A stretch of DNA of 64,000 bases from Ruminococcus flavefaciens (GTDB lineage: Bacteria > Bacillota > Clostridia > Oscillospirales > Ruminococcaceae): positions 23,726-87,725 of the forward strand of contig DBXO01000032.1 of NCBI GenBank assembly GCA_002309635.1, read 5' to 3'. Positions 49,298 to 59,474 of this stretch are shown piece by piece (positions within the stretch are counted from its first letter, which is position 1; every line of letters starts with the position of its first letter). The position numbers and the translations under genes are program-made. Below the pieces are notes generated by a model. That model had not been told where the DNA came from. It was given only the letters and a program-made list of their open reading frames with translations, and did not search any database.

Positions 49298-51202
49298 ATG
49301 AAAACACTTACACAAATCAATACCTGCACCATCGAGAGAAAATTTCCCGAATGGGCAAAGGTGGATCGCGTAATCAATGGGGTCAAGATCTACAACATGA
49401 ATATCTTTGATAACATCATGACATTCAATCAGGATAATCTTGATGGTGAAGCGATCGATTACTTTGGTACAAAGATCACATACGGCGAGCTGCCTGCTCT
49501 GCGTGAGGCTTATGCAAGAGGTCTCAAGCTTGCGGGAGTAAAGGAGGGCGACGTTGTTACGCTCTGTCTCCCTGTAAGCATCGAGAATCTTATGCTTCTC
49601 TTTGCATGCAATCTTCTCAAGGCGATCAGCAACAACGTAAACTTCCTGTTCCTGAAGGACGACTTCCCGCTCTACACTCAGGACAAGGGTTCGGAGATCA
49701 TTATCACGCTTGATGCATTTCTGCCGTATTTTACAGAGCATCTCAAGGACAGCAGTATCAAGAAGGTCATACTCATGAGCCTTGACGATTTCCTTCCTCC
49801 GGAGAAAAAGGGAATGTTCCTCGACACATCGGAAATGCCCGAGAAAATGCAGGAGGTATTCAATATCGAGCAGATCGTGGAGTGCCTCGAAAATCTCGAT
49901 AAGATCAAGGGCGTCGAGTTCATACGTCTCGAGGACCTGAGGATCGCAGGCGAGCAGAGCGATATACCGCTCGATCTCGGCCCTACAGACCTTGACCGTG
50001 ATATCAGCTATTTCTATACCAGCGGTACTACAAGCAAGCCCAAGTGCGTCGTATACAAGGAGTACTCACTCAATGCATACGTTGAGATGCACGCAGGACT
50101 TGACACTCAGAACTATGTGGGCGAGCGCAACTTCCAGTGCATTCCCATGACCCACATGACAGGCGAGAGAGTATGCGCTATCATGCCCCTTGCAAGAGGC
50201 GGTACACTGGTTCCGAGACCTATATATAATAAGTATACATTTGCAAAGGATCTTTCCGAGACAGGCTGCAACTGCGCAGTTGCAACCGCAAGCTTCTACC
50301 TTGCAAGCGTAAGACAGGGCGTTATCTCCCCTACCGCGCTTGAGAATTTCAGACGTCCCGCTTCGGGCGGAGAGGCTGTAAACATTAACTCGGTACGCAA
50401 GATAGACAAGTGGCTCCGCGACAATGGCTGCACGGTAAGATTCTCACTTGGCGGCGGCGCCAGCGAGGAGGGCGGCGTTACTCTGGTAACCTACTTCATG
50501 GACGAGGAGACCAAGACCAACGAGACAGGCAAGCCCCTTGAGCCATTCGTACACGTTAAACTCGTGGACGACAACGGAAACCTTGTTGAGGAGAACGAGG
50601 TGCTTGCAAATCTCCATGCGACAAGCCCCGCAGCAGCAGACCGCTACCTCAACAATCCCGAGGCTACCGCAGAGCGCTGGTACTTTGACGAGAACGGCAT
50701 AAAGTGGGGAGTAACAGGCGATATCGCCATGAGACACGCAGACGGCTCATATACCATCATGGGCAGAGCCTCAGACTCATATGTTGACGAGAACGGCAAG
50801 CGTGTTTATCTCTTCATGATAGAGAGCACTCTCGATGAGAACGATCCTATCAACGAGTGGGAGATCAGTGCTTTCAGAAACGAAAAGGGCGGCTATGACG
50901 TCGTAGGTCAGGTTATACTCGATCCCGACGAGGCAGAGCCCAGCGCTGAGCTGGTAAAGTATATCTGCAGCAAGTATCACCTCGACGCAGTAAAGTTTTA
51001 CAAGGAATTCGAAATAGGCGAGATCACAGCAAAGAGAGACTATATACTCCTTGCACACGATTATAACGGCTATCTTGCCCCCTGCGAGGACGGCAGTCTC
51101 ATGCTGGTGGATTATTCCGAGAACGGCAGCACAGTAAGGATAAAGACAGGTAAAAACTTCATTATACCGATACATGAAAAGAAATCTGAGGAGGATAAGT
51201 AA
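49298..51202 (+). CDS. AMP-dependent ligase (acyl-CoA synthetase-like)
   Basis: A 634-residue adenylate-forming enzyme. Motifs: A3 YFYTSGTTSKPKCV, a middle region SLGGGASEEGGV in place of the usual YGxTE, A7-like WGVTGDIA, and A8-like GRASDSYVDENGKRVYL. The C-terminal domain is shortened and the usual catalytic lysine context reads GEITAKRDYILL. It lies one base upstream of the start codon of a secreted SGNH-dockerin protein (TAA-T-ATG), so the two products are made together. The substrate is unknown; a fatty or aromatic acid is possible. It differs clearly from the acyl-CoA synthetase at 29103. Confidence 0.85.
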   Translation: MKTLTQINTCTIERKFPEWAKVDRVINGVKIYNMNIFDNIMTFNQDNLDGEAIDYFGTKITYGELPALREAYARGLKLAGVKEGDVVTLCLPVSIENLMLLFACNLLKAISNNVNFLFLKDDFPLYTQDKGSEIIITLDAFLPYFTEHLKDSSIKKVILMSLDDFLPPEKKGMFLDTSEMPEKMQEVFNIEQIVECLENLDKIKGVEFIRLEDLRIAGEQSDIPLDLGPTDLDRDISYFYTSGTTSKPKCVVYKEYSLNAYVEMHAGLDTQNYVGERNFQCIPMTHMTGERVCAIMPLARGGTLVPRPIYNKYTFAKDLSETGCNCAVATASFYLASVRQGVISPTALENFRRPASGGEAVNINSVRKIDKWLRDNGCTVRFSLGGGASEEGGVTLVTYFMDEETKTNETGKPLEPFVHVKLVDDNGNLVEENEVLANLHATSPAAADRYLNNPEATAERWYFDENGIKWGVTGDIAMRHADGSYTIMGRASDSYVDENGKRVYLFMIESTLDENDPINEWEISAFRNEKGGYDVVGQVILDPDEAEPSAELVKYICSKYHLDAVKFYKEFEIGEITAKRDYILLAHDYNGYLAPCEDGSLMLVDYSENGSTVRIKTGKNFIIPIHEKKSEEDK

Positions 51203-51203
51203 T

Positions 51204-52967
51204 ATGAAACTTTCTAAAATTTTATCAGTAGTTGTTTCGGCAGCAATGCTGGGCAGCCTTGCAGGCACAACAGCTTCTGCAGCAGACAATAAGGCAGACA
51301 GGAACTATAACTACGTTGCTCTCGGCGACAGTATCGCAGCAGGCTTCGGTCTTGCAGGCGGAGACATCACACAGGACCCTGCTCTCGTTATCACAGAGCA
51401 GCTCCTTGAAAATCCTGTTAAGGATGCATATCCCGCAGTATTTACCGAGCTCATCAGAAGCATAGGCGATGAAAAGGGCTTCAGCGTCAAGGGTACTAAC
51501 CTCGCTTCAACAGCTTACCGCGCTGCCGATATCGAGGAGACCATAAAGACTCCCGGAAACAAGGGTGATTTTGCTTCGACTATCCTTGACGGTTATCTTG
51601 GCGAGGGCGCAAGCGATGTACTTATCCCCTATCATGACTACTATACGAAGTACCTCTCTGAGGCTGACCTCGTAAGCATTCAGCTCGGCGGAAACGATAT
51701 CATCATGAGCATCGTTCCGAAAATGGTATTCAGCGACAACGCTATCCTCAAGGCTGCAGGAACATCTCTCATGCTCACACTTTTCGGCATGGATACCGAG
51801 CAGGCTATCGGCGGCGGACTTATGATACTCCAGCAGGAAAAGGACAGCATCAGCTCAGATGATTTCCTCGAGGCTGCAAGCTTCATGTACAACGTTAGCC
51901 AGAGCGCAGACAAGCTCGTAGATGAGTCAGCAAGCCACGTAAAGGGCGTTGTTGAGGCTGTAAAGGAGCTCAACGGCGACGCTGACATCGCTCTCGTAGG
52001 TATGTACAACCCCTACCGCACAGCTGACGATGCCGATGCTGTTGAGGAAGACGTATTCGCCATACTCGGCAAGATCTATGCCGCAGCTGCAAATACTGCC
52101 GCTGAGGGCGAGGACGAGCTCACTGTAAGCGGAAAGCAGACAAAGAACTATATAGACAGCCTTAACGATAAGGTAAACAAGATAACAGAACTTAAGGAAG
52201 TAATCAATAGATACAATGACTCGGCCGAGATAGAAGAGATACTTGCAATGGTCGAGAAATACAACGACATAAACGAGCTCATGGAGCTCTCAGAGCTTGT
52301 ACAGGTTTCTGAAGGCAATCCCGCAGCTGAGGACCTCCTTGCAGTTATGCTCAAGTATAACGACATCGAGGAGCTCCAGTCAGTTATCGACCTCGTTAAG
52401 AACTACGACGACATCTCTGAGCTCGGCGAGCTCATGGCTGTAATGGCCAAGTACCGTACAGCCAACGAAGCTGCTGCTGAAAGCGCTATCGCAGCAGAGA
52501 TCGCAGCTCCCATGGCTATGCAGATCGCAGGCAAGAACGTTGATCCCCAGATGAAGCGTCTCAACGAGCAGCTCAGAACAGTTGCAGAGGAGACAGGTGC
52601 TATCTTTATCGACGTATACGATATCTCACCCGAGGACGACTTTGATCCGCACCCCAACAAGAACGGCCACAAGGAGATCGCAGACATACTCTTCAACGAC
52701 CTTGCAGAGCTTATCAGCGACAGAATGACAGTTGAGGAGGAGCCCGTTGAAGAACCCCTCCCTGTTGAAGAGATCACAGACATAAGACTTACAGGCGACA
52801 TCAATGGTGACGGTGTTATCAATACTACAGACGCAGTATTCCTTGCCGCTCACGTAATGGGTATCAGATCTTTAAATTCCGAAGAAAAGAAGTACGCTGA
52901 TCTTGACGCCAACGGCTTTGTAAACATCTTCGATCTGCTCTGGCTCATGACATACATCACAATGTAA
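51204..52967 (+). CDS. Secreted SGNH hydrolase with C-terminal dockerin
   Basis: A 587-residue exoenzyme starting at ATG 51204 behind GAGGAGG. Signal peptide 1-27 (TTASA-ADN). SGNH blocks: VALGDSIAAGFGLAG with Ser43, IQLGGNDI (about 157-164), and DFDPHPNKNGH with Asp481 and His483. Between blocks III and V there is a helical insertion (about 310-430) with repeated KYNDI/ELMEL units such as AMVEKYNDINELMELSEL. A type I dockerin closes the protein (about 529-587; DINGDGVINTTD and DLDANGFVNIFD). It probably removes acyl groups from plant glycans or lipids while bound in a cellulosome. Its coupling to an AMP-ligase gene is unusual. Confidence 0.92.
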   Translation: MKLSKILSVVVSAAMLGSLAGTTASAADNKADRNYNYVALGDSIAAGFGLAGGDITQDPALVITEQLLENPVKDAYPAVFTELIRSIGDEKGFSVKGTNLASTAYRAADIEETIKTPGNKGDFASTILDGYLGEGASDVLIPYHDYYTKYLSEADLVSIQLGGNDIIMSIVPKMVFSDNAILKAAGTSLMLTLFGMDTEQAIGGGLMILQQEKDSISSDDFLEAASFMYNVSQSADKLVDESASHVKGVVEAVKELNGDADIALVGMYNPYRTADDADAVEEDVFAILGKIYAAAANTAAEGEDELTVSGKQTKNYIDSLNDKVNKITELKEVINRYNDSAEIEEILAMVEKYNDINELMELSELVQVSEGNPAAEDLLAVMLKYNDIEELQSVIDLVKNYDDISELGELMAVMAKYRTANEAAAESAIAAEIAAPMAMQIAGKNVDPQMKRLNEQLRTVAEETGAIFIDVYDISPEDDFDPHPNKNGHKEIADILFNDLAELISDRMTVEEEPVEEPLPVEEITDIRLTGDINGDGVINTTDAVFLAAHVMGIRSLNSEEKKYADLDANGFVNIFDLLWLMTYITM

Positions 52968-52999
52968 CGCTGACGCAGGAATAAACAGCAAAACATATA

Positions 53000-53033
53000 A
53001 GGCATAAAGAAGAATATTCTTTATGCCTTTTTT
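53000..53033 (+). terminator. Terminator of the ligase-SGNH operon
   Basis: AGGCATAAAGAA GAATA TTCTTTATGCCT then TTTTT. Confidence 0.88.
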
Positions 53034-53192
53034 ATTTATTCTTATGTGTTTCCCAAGTACAAAAAGTTTAATTTATTGCGTAAATACGTCCTTTGATTCG
53101 TCATTTTCATCTCCCGTCAGGGATTTGCTGTCTGGTATTTTGGGCAATGCAACAATTTTAATGACTTTTAGTCAATAACAATTCCGCAAATA

Positions 53193-53221
53193 TTGACAAT
53201 CTGAAATATATATGATAGGAT
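53193..53221 (+). promoter_or_regulatory. Possible promoter of the second CotH gene
   Basis: TTGACA (53193-53198), 17 bases, TAGGAT (53216-53221). The remainder of the 361-base gap is AT-rich with no gene. Confidence 0.5.
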
Positions 53222-53328
53222 TATGAGTGTTATGATAGAATTATTAATAAGTAAAAATATTAATGATCCGAATTTTTTACTTATTCGGTTGCATTGATAT
53301 AAGGTGTTATTTAAAGGAGGAATATTCT

Positions 53329-56277
53329 TTGAAGAAAAAAATCGTGAAAAAAGCTGTCGCTTTTTCCGTTGCTGTGGTATCAGGATTCAGTATACTGTCA
53401 GCATATCACGACAGCAGCTTCATCAATCAGACATCCCTCACTGCATATGCCGAGGAAAATGAAGAGAGCTTCGGCATCAACAAGACATTTTTGAAGGCGG
53501 GAAATACCCTTGAGGTCAGCAATCCCGCAGGTTACACTCTCAGGTACTACGTTGACGGCAGCGAGATCGAGACCGACGCACTGGTTCTGACAGAAGACTA
53601 TTTTGAAAAGTGGATAACAGTCAAGGCGTTCAGCGGCAGCAAGGAGGTCGCTGAGGATAAGGCTTATTTCAGCAACCTCCCTGTTCTGTACATCAATACC
53701 GACGACGGAAGCAGTATCAATTCAAGAGATGTGTACAAATCAGGCGCCATGAGCGTTCAGAGCAGCGATGAAGCCGCCGCTCCCGTATACGACGACAAGA
53801 TCAGTATAAAGGGCAGGGGCAACGCTTCATGGACATGGCCTAAAAAGTCCTTCAGACTCAAGCTTGACAAGAAAGCAGACCTCTTGGGACTCGGTGCAAA
53901 CAAGAACTGGGTTCTCATCGCAAACTACCTTGACGAATGCCTGCTCAGGAACAAGACCGCTTACGATCTTTCAAAGGAAATGGGTCTCGAATCCATGGAC
54001 TGTACTTGGACAGATGTAGTGCTCAACGGTAAGTATGCAGGAAACTATCTCCTCTGTGAGCAGATAAGGATAGACGAAACAAGAGTCGATATCTTTGACT
54101 GGGAGGAAGAAGCCAAGGACGTTGCAAAGGCTATCGTCAAGGCCGAGAAAAAGAACGGAAATACTCTCGATCAGGACGCCCTTGAGGAGCAGATGAAATC
54201 GGACCTTTCATGGGTGACCTCGGGACAGGTAAAGTTCAACGGCGTAACTTATAAAACAGACAAGGAATACAGCGATATCAGCGGCGGATATCTGTTCGAG
54301 CTCTCGGACGAATACGACGAGGTATCCAAATTCAAGACCGATACAGGCCTGAAGGTAATGCTCAACTCTCCCGAGTATCTCAACACAAATCAGACAATGA
54401 TGAATTACGTTACGAATTACTGGAAGAACTTTGAGAAAGCATATCGCTCCGAGGACGGCTACGTCAATACTTCGGAAGGCAGAAAACACTATACCGAATT
54501 TGCCGATATCGATTCAATGGTATCATTCTGGCTCACCCTTGAAATAATGGGCAACGACGACTCTATCTACAAGAGCAGATACGCCTACAAGGATATGGGC
54601 TCCCTGATAAAGTTCGGTCCTGTATGGGATTTCGACTACGGCTGCGGCTCGATCGAAGTAGACTATGGCTCAACATGGTGGAAGATCTCACAGAATCCAA
54701 ATGCTCAGGCGTTCTTCAAGGACTTCATAGACGATCCCCTCTTTATTGCAAAGGCTACCGAGAAGTACTGGCAGATAAGGCCCTACCTTGAAGAGCTTAT
54801 CAGAGACGGCGGCATTCTCGACAGCAATACAGCCTACCTGCTCAAGTCAGGACAGGCTGACGGTACACGCTGGGACAGGCATGCAACATGGCCTTCAAAG
54901 GCAAGGGGCTTTGAAGGCGACGCAAAGGTATTCAAGCAGTTCCTTACCGAAAGAATCACATGGATGGATACAAAGTTCATATCGGACGCTACTCTCGTGA
55001 AGAGCCTGTATTCCTCCAAGAGCAATTTCCCATATACAAAATCCGATGACAAGCTCCCCTTCACACTCTCCTCGAATGCTGCCAAGGATACCAATACAAA
55101 GGCTCCTGCCAACGGAGTTATAGAAGCAGGCAGTGATGTAACCGTTAATTTCACTGTCAACGACAGCAACACTGTTTCGCTGGAAACATATGTTAACGGC
55201 ATTTACTACGGTTCCTTTGCGGTATCTAACAAAAAAGCAAGCATAAAGATAACCAACGATCGTCTGACAGCTCTGCCGGAGACCAAAAACGTCATTTCCG
55301 TTATCGGAAAGAACTCAAGCAAGGGTACTACCTACAAGAACTTCTGCACTGTTATACAGAAAGAGGAGAAGATAACCGTTCCGCAGTTCAAGACCAATAA
55401 TCTTGTTCTGAGCGGACAGATGGGCGTAAACTTCTACCTTGACCTTTCTCCCCTGACTGACGCTGAAAAGGCTGCAAGCTATATGGAGTTCACTGTTAAC
55501 GGCAAGACCACCAGTGACAGCTTTGACGCCGATTTCAAGAACACAACGGATAAGTACTACGGCTTCACCTGCTATGTTACCTCAGTAGAAATGGCAGATA
55601 CGATCAAGGCCGTATTCCACTACGGCAACGGCAGAACTGTTGAGGAGACATATTCAGTTCTCGACTACATAAACAAGATAGAAGAAAACGAGAGCAGCTA
55701 CGATAAGACCACACTTTCTCTCATTCATTCAATAGCGGATTACGGTCACTATGTTCAGCCGTTCCTTGCTGCAAACAACAACTGGGAAATAGGCAGGGAG
55801 CATGCCGAAATGAACAGGTATTACGCAGAATCCTACAATTTCGACTCCGTAAAGAACAAGACCGAGCAGTATAAGCGCATTCTTGAACTCGGTAAATCTG
55901 ATATCGACAAGATAACATATGCTCTTTCACTGAACGCCGAAACTACTCTCAATGTTTTCATCAAGCCAAAGTCCGGTTACAGCGGCAATGTCAGTGTAAC
56001 AACAAAGAAGGGCAGCACCGTTACCTCATATACGGCAGTAAAGCAGTCCGACGGACGCTATAAGGTGACTATCCCCAATATTTCATCTCATCAGCTGGGC
56101 GATACATACGTTATTACGGCAGCTACCGAAAACGGCACCGCAACATGCAGCTTATCTGCGCTTTCATATGTCTATGCTGTCCTTGACGACAGTAACTCAG
56201 ACAATACCGCCAAAAACGCAGTTTCATCGTTCTACAAGTACTTCAACTCAACTATTAAGTACCGCGAAAAGGCATAA
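53329..56277 (+). CDS. Secreted CotH-domain protein without dockerin
   Basis: A 982-residue exoprotein. I start at TTG 53329 because AAAGGAGG is eight bases before it and the signal peptide (KKKIVKKAVAFSVAVVSGFS) begins there. After a beta domain (about 45-125), the CotH domain spans about 130-560: IKGRGNASWTWPKKSFRLKL, GLGANKNWVLIANYLDECLL, YLLCEQIRIDETRVDI and VWDFDYGCGS, the last with the metal-binding Asp pair. Beta-sandwich domains and a helical segment follow to the end; no dockerin, sorting signal or anchor is seen. Function in ruminococci is unknown; CotH proteins elsewhere are kinases of spore coats or fungal surface proteins. Confidence 0.9.
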   Translation: MKKKIVKKAVAFSVAVVSGFSILSAYHDSSFINQTSLTAYAEENEESFGINKTFLKAGNTLEVSNPAGYTLRYYVDGSEIETDALVLTEDYFEKWITVKAFSGSKEVAEDKAYFSNLPVLYINTDDGSSINSRDVYKSGAMSVQSSDEAAAPVYDDKISIKGRGNASWTWPKKSFRLKLDKKADLLGLGANKNWVLIANYLDECLLRNKTAYDLSKEMGLESMDCTWTDVVLNGKYAGNYLLCEQIRIDETRVDIFDWEEEAKDVAKAIVKAEKKNGNTLDQDALEEQMKSDLSWVTSGQVKFNGVTYKTDKEYSDISGGYLFELSDEYDEVSKFKTDTGLKVMLNSPEYLNTNQTMMNYVTNYWKNFEKAYRSEDGYVNTSEGRKHYTEFADIDSMVSFWLTLEIMGNDDSIYKSRYAYKDMGSLIKFGPVWDFDYGCGSIEVDYGSTWWKISQNPNAQAFFKDFIDDPLFIAKATEKYWQIRPYLEELIRDGGILDSNTAYLLKSGQADGTRWDRHATWPSKARGFEGDAKVFKQFLTERITWMDTKFISDATLVKSLYSSKSNFPYTKSDDKLPFTLSSNAAKDTNTKAPANGVIEAGSDVTVNFTVNDSNTVSLETYVNGIYYGSFAVSNKKASIKITNDRLTALPETKNVISVIGKNSSKGTTYKNFCTVIQKEEKITVPQFKTNNLVLSGQMGVNFYLDLSPLTDAEKAASYMEFTVNGKTTSDSFDADFKNTTDKYYGFTCYVTSVEMADTIKAVFHYGNGRTVEETYSVLDYINKIEENESSYDKTTLSLIHSIADYGHYVQPFLAANNNWEIGREHAEMNRYYAESYNFDSVKNKTEQYKRILELGKSDIDKITYALSLNAETTLNVFIKPKSGYSGNVSVTTKKGSTVTSYTAVKQSDGRYKVTIPNISSHQLGDTYVITAATENGTATCSLSALSYVYAVLDDSNSDNTAKNAVSSFYKYFNSTIKYREKA

Positions 56278-56286
56278 ATAAGAATA

Positions 56287-56319
56287 AGGACAGAGAGATA
56301 TTGCCCTCTGTCCTTTTTT
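56287..56319 (+). terminator. Terminator of the second CotH gene
   Basis: AGGACAGAG / CTCTGTCCT followed by TTTTTT. Confidence 0.85.
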
Positions 56320-56361
56320 GTTTTTGCAGAATGGTTTCCGTTTACATGTAAAAAATACATT

Positions 56362-58221
56362 TCAAGCCTCTGCTTCTGCCTTTTCTGTCTGAGTATCTTC
56401 CAATATTTCGTTTTTTTCGGCAGAGCTTTCTTCTTTTTGTTCCTTTTCTACGCATATCCCGTTCTTAAGGAAGGGAATCGTACAGAACAAAGGCATACAG
56501 GTAAAAAGACTGTATATATATCTGAATTCGCTTGCAACAGGCGTAGCTATGAGCAGCGTAAGCCATATTCCCAATACGGGCAGATATACCAAAAATACGG
56601 AGCGTTTATGCCTTTTCAGAGCTGTCAAAAGCATGAATATGAATACCCATACTCCCATTCCTATACTCCAAATGAGCCCGAGGAACGGAGTTTCTATATA
56701 TGAATTCATATAGAACGTGATGAAATCCGTAAACACGCCGGTTTTAGGTTCGCTTTCAATTTCAAAACCATCAGACAGCCTTTTTTCCGAAGTGACCCAG
56801 TACTGGACATCAGGGAACCAGTAGCCATATGTCTGGTCAATAAAGGCTGCAACATATTTATCAGGATATTCAAGACCAAGATCTATCCAAAGCTTCAGAT
56901 AATCCGACTTATGCCCGGCAAGATAATCCTGATTATCCTTCTCTCTTACAAGATTTTTGATATTATCCGAAATTGAACTGTAATACTTCTCATTTATCAT
57001 TTCGGTATCGATCACCTTGTCGAGAAGTGCTTTCTGCTCGGGAGAAAGATTGCTTGTATTCCGGGCCACACAAGCTATCTGCTGAGCAGGTATGGAAAGG
57101 GACTCGATCAGATCACCCGGTTTAACTCCCATATAGCTGTAGAGTGGTCCTTTTATAACAAGTGACGCCGCAAGGGCTGCTGCCATGATTCCAACGGTCA
57201 GCTTGCTTCTGCGGAGGAAAACAAAAAACGCTGCAATGAACAGCAGCACAAATGCGTACATTCCGTTGCTTCGCATAAGACACATAAATACTGAGAAAAC
57301 AAACAGTATCACCGCCTCCGGCACTGAGATCATGAACTTTTTCTCCTTGCAGAGAAGCCTCCATATCAGCGATGTAAGTACAGCGACCGTTCCGCCGAAC
57401 CACACGTCCTTCCACATGGTAACGCTATAGGCTGCATGATAAACCGGTATCACATAGAAAAGCAGTGAGCATATGATGACCTTTTTCTTTGCTTTAAACT
57501 TGTAGAGTGTCTCGATAAGATACGCAAAGCAGCCCGAAAGGAAGAGTTGCTGTATAATCGCATAAACGCGGACTGACCTTGTATCATCACCGTCAAAAAG
57601 CCACTGTCCGATACTGAAGCAAAGCTTTATTATCATTGTGTGAAGCACAGGATGATGATTTGTCAGTTCATCAATACCCATTGCCTGCCGGAGCTGCCAT
57701 ATGGAATCCTCCGTTATGACCGCAGGATAAAGGAAAAGCGATATGGGCAGCCACATTATGAGCATTACTGCCATAGAGCCGAAAAATACCGCAAACTTGC
57801 GCTTAATTGACGGCTCTGTCTTTTCCTCTGAAAGATCAGCGTCGGATACCTTGCGAAACAGTATATATATCAGAGCCTCATAGAATATGAAAAACATGAT
57901 AAAGGCAGTAAAATATGCTGAGAAACTGTCAAGACCGGCAAAAATGTTCTTATCCTTAAGATCGCTGATCTGCGATGCAGAAACGGTAAAAAGAGAAAAG
58001 AAAAAGCTGCATATAAACGATTCCTTGCTTGCCTTCATACCGGCAGAGTACCTGTACCTGAACATCGGGAGCATGAGTATAAAAAATATCAGCGTGAAAA
58101 AGCTGGCGGTATCCGAGCCGAAGTACTGCGAAAAAGCAATGGCACCTATTGCCGAAAGCACATATGGGAACCATTTGAGGTCGGATATACTGCCCGGCAT
58201 CTTATCGGTATCATTTTTCAT
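56362..58221 (-). CDS. Polytopic membrane protein, DUF6020-like (glycosyltransferase-C style)
   Basis: A 619-residue protein with about twelve to thirteen hydrophobic segments and one large outside loop (about 395-490). An early loop reads ITEDSIWQLRQAMG with NHHPVLHT downstream, the arrangement of an acidic residue in the first outside loop and a His pair seen in GT-C glycosyltransferases that use polyprenyl-phosphate sugars. It matches my picture of the DUF6020 family. The C-terminus is a charged Lys/Glu tail. The gene overlaps the upstream GT2 gene by 11 bases, so the GT2 protein probably makes the lipid-linked sugar that this protein transfers. Confidence 0.75.
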   Translation of the reverse strand: MKNDTDKMPGSISDLKWFPYVLSAIGAIAFSQYFGSDTASFFTLIFFILMLPMFRYRYSAGMKASKESFICSFFFSLFTVSASQISDLKDKNIFAGLDSFSAYFTAFIMFFIFYEALIYILFRKVSDADLSEEKTEPSIKRKFAVFFGSMAVMLIMWLPISLFLYPAVITEDSIWQLRQAMGIDELTNHHPVLHTMIIKLCFSIGQWLFDGDDTRSVRVYAIIQQLFLSGCFAYLIETLYKFKAKKKVIICSLLFYVIPVYHAAYSVTMWKDVWFGGTVAVLTSLIWRLLCKEKKFMISVPEAVILFVFSVFMCLMRSNGMYAFVLLFIAAFFVFLRRSKLTVGIMAAALAASLVIKGPLYSYMGVKPGDLIESLSIPAQQIACVARNTSNLSPEQKALLDKVIDTEMINEKYYSSISDNIKNLVREKDNQDYLAGHKSDYLKLWIDLGLEYPDKYVAAFIDQTYGYWFPDVQYWVTSEKRLSDGFEIESEPKTGVFTDFITFYMNSYIETPFLGLIWSIGMGVWVFIFMLLTALKRHKRSVFLVYLPVLGIWLTLLIATPVASEFRYIYSLFTCMPLFCTIPFLKNGICVEKEQKEESSAEKNEILEDTQTEKAEAEA

Positions 58222-59191
58222 CTTCTGTATATTCCCCTTTCCTTAGCTTTTCAAGCTCATTCTGAGTCCCGTGGAGCTCAATCTCAAAATCCTGACGGTT
58301 CTTTCTTACTATACAGCTCAGCAGCATGCCGGAGAAGAATGACTGTATCGCCGCAATGACTGTAAAGCCGCAGACTATAAGAGTTGGGAAACGCTCAACA
58401 AGACCTGTTTCAAAGTATTCCCGAAGTACAGGTATAAAGAATATTATCGCTGTCAGAAAGAGTATCAAAGAGATTATACTAAAGAACAGCATGGGCTTGT
58501 AGGTGCGGCAAAGCCGTGATATAGTACCTATCACCTTAATCCCGTCAGAGTATGTATTCAGCTTTGAGTTGCTCCCCTCGGGACGGTCACGGTAATCGAT
58601 GACCACATTTTCTACCGACATATTCTTGTCTGTTGCGTGTATGCTCATTTCTGTCTCGATCTCAAAGCCCTTTGACAATACAGGAAAGGTCTTGACGAAA
58701 TTATAACCAAATGCGCGGTATCCCGTCATTATATCCATAATATTCGCATGAAAGATGTTGTTTATAAGGAAACGCACCGCGGAATTGCCGAAATTATGGA
58801 ACGGGCTCTTGTTCTCCCGGAAATAGGCAGAAGAAAGCCTGTCGCCTATGACCATATCCGTATGGCGGTTAAGAACAATATCTGCCATTTCACGGGCATA
58901 CTCAGCTGGATATGTATCATCGCCGTCCACCATTATGTAGCATTCAGCGTTTATCTCGCGAAACATTCGCCTTACCACATTGCCTTTGCCCTGATTGTAC
59001 TCGTTTCGGACTATAGCGCCGTTTTCGGCGGCTACCTCGGCAGTACGGTCCTTTGAATTGTTATTGTAAACGTAAACAGCCGCCTCCGGCAAAACTCTCC
59101 TAAAATCGGTAATGGCCCTTGCAATGGTCTTTTCTTCGTTATAGCAGGGAATGAGCACAGCTATCCTGTCAAATCTCGTATTCACACTCAT
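58211..59191 (-). CDS. GT2 glycosyltransferase, polyprenyl-phosphate sugar synthase type
   Basis: A 326-residue membrane-bound enzyme of the DPM1/GtrB kind. The GT-A domain (about 8-225) has LIPCYNEEKTIARAI, VYNNNSKDRT, the metal-binding MVDGDDTYPAEY and MTGYRAFG. Two membrane helices follow (about 237-258 and 275-298) before a charged tail. It would load a sugar onto undecaprenyl phosphate. The overlap with the polytopic gene downstream points to one surface glycosylation step; the sugar and target are unknown. Confidence 0.9.
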   Translation of the reverse strand: MSVNTRFDRIAVLIPCYNEEKTIARAITDFRRVLPEAAVYVYNNNSKDRTAEVAAENGAIVRNEYNQGKGNVVRRMFREINAECYIMVDGDDTYPAEYAREMADIVLNRHTDMVIGDRLSSAYFRENKSPFHNFGNSAVRFLINNIFHANIMDIMTGYRAFGYNFVKTFPVLSKGFEIETEMSIHATDKNMSVENVVIDYRDRPEGSNSKLNTYSDGIKVIGTISRLCRTYKPMLFFSIISLILFLTAIIFFIPVLREYFETGLVERFPTLIVCGFTVIAAIQSFFSGMLLSCIVRKNRQDFEIELHGTQNELEKLRKGEYTEDEK

Positions 59192-59389
59192 ATCTGTACC
59201 TCATGAGAAAGAAATATAATATATTATAGCATTTTTTGCGCCAAAATATATTAAGAATCTATGAATTTGAGACAACCGCCAATGCGCCGTATCACATTCT
59301 TTTGCAACAGCTCGCAAGTGCAGCCGATATCATAAAATCGGTATTTTTTGAGAAATACACAGCAAAAATTGCTAATTTTGTTTTTTTAC

Positions 59390-59418
59390 TTGACATTTTT
59401 TCGGCAAAGTGGTAAAAT
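59390..59418 (+). promoter_or_regulatory. Sigma-A promoter of the RTX gene
   Basis: TTGACA (59390-59395), 17 bases, TAAAAT (59413-59418). Confidence 0.75.
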
Positions 59419-59474
59419 TACACTGTCAATTTAGTCCAAACAACAAACCATTATTTTAAGGAGGTAAAAAAGCA

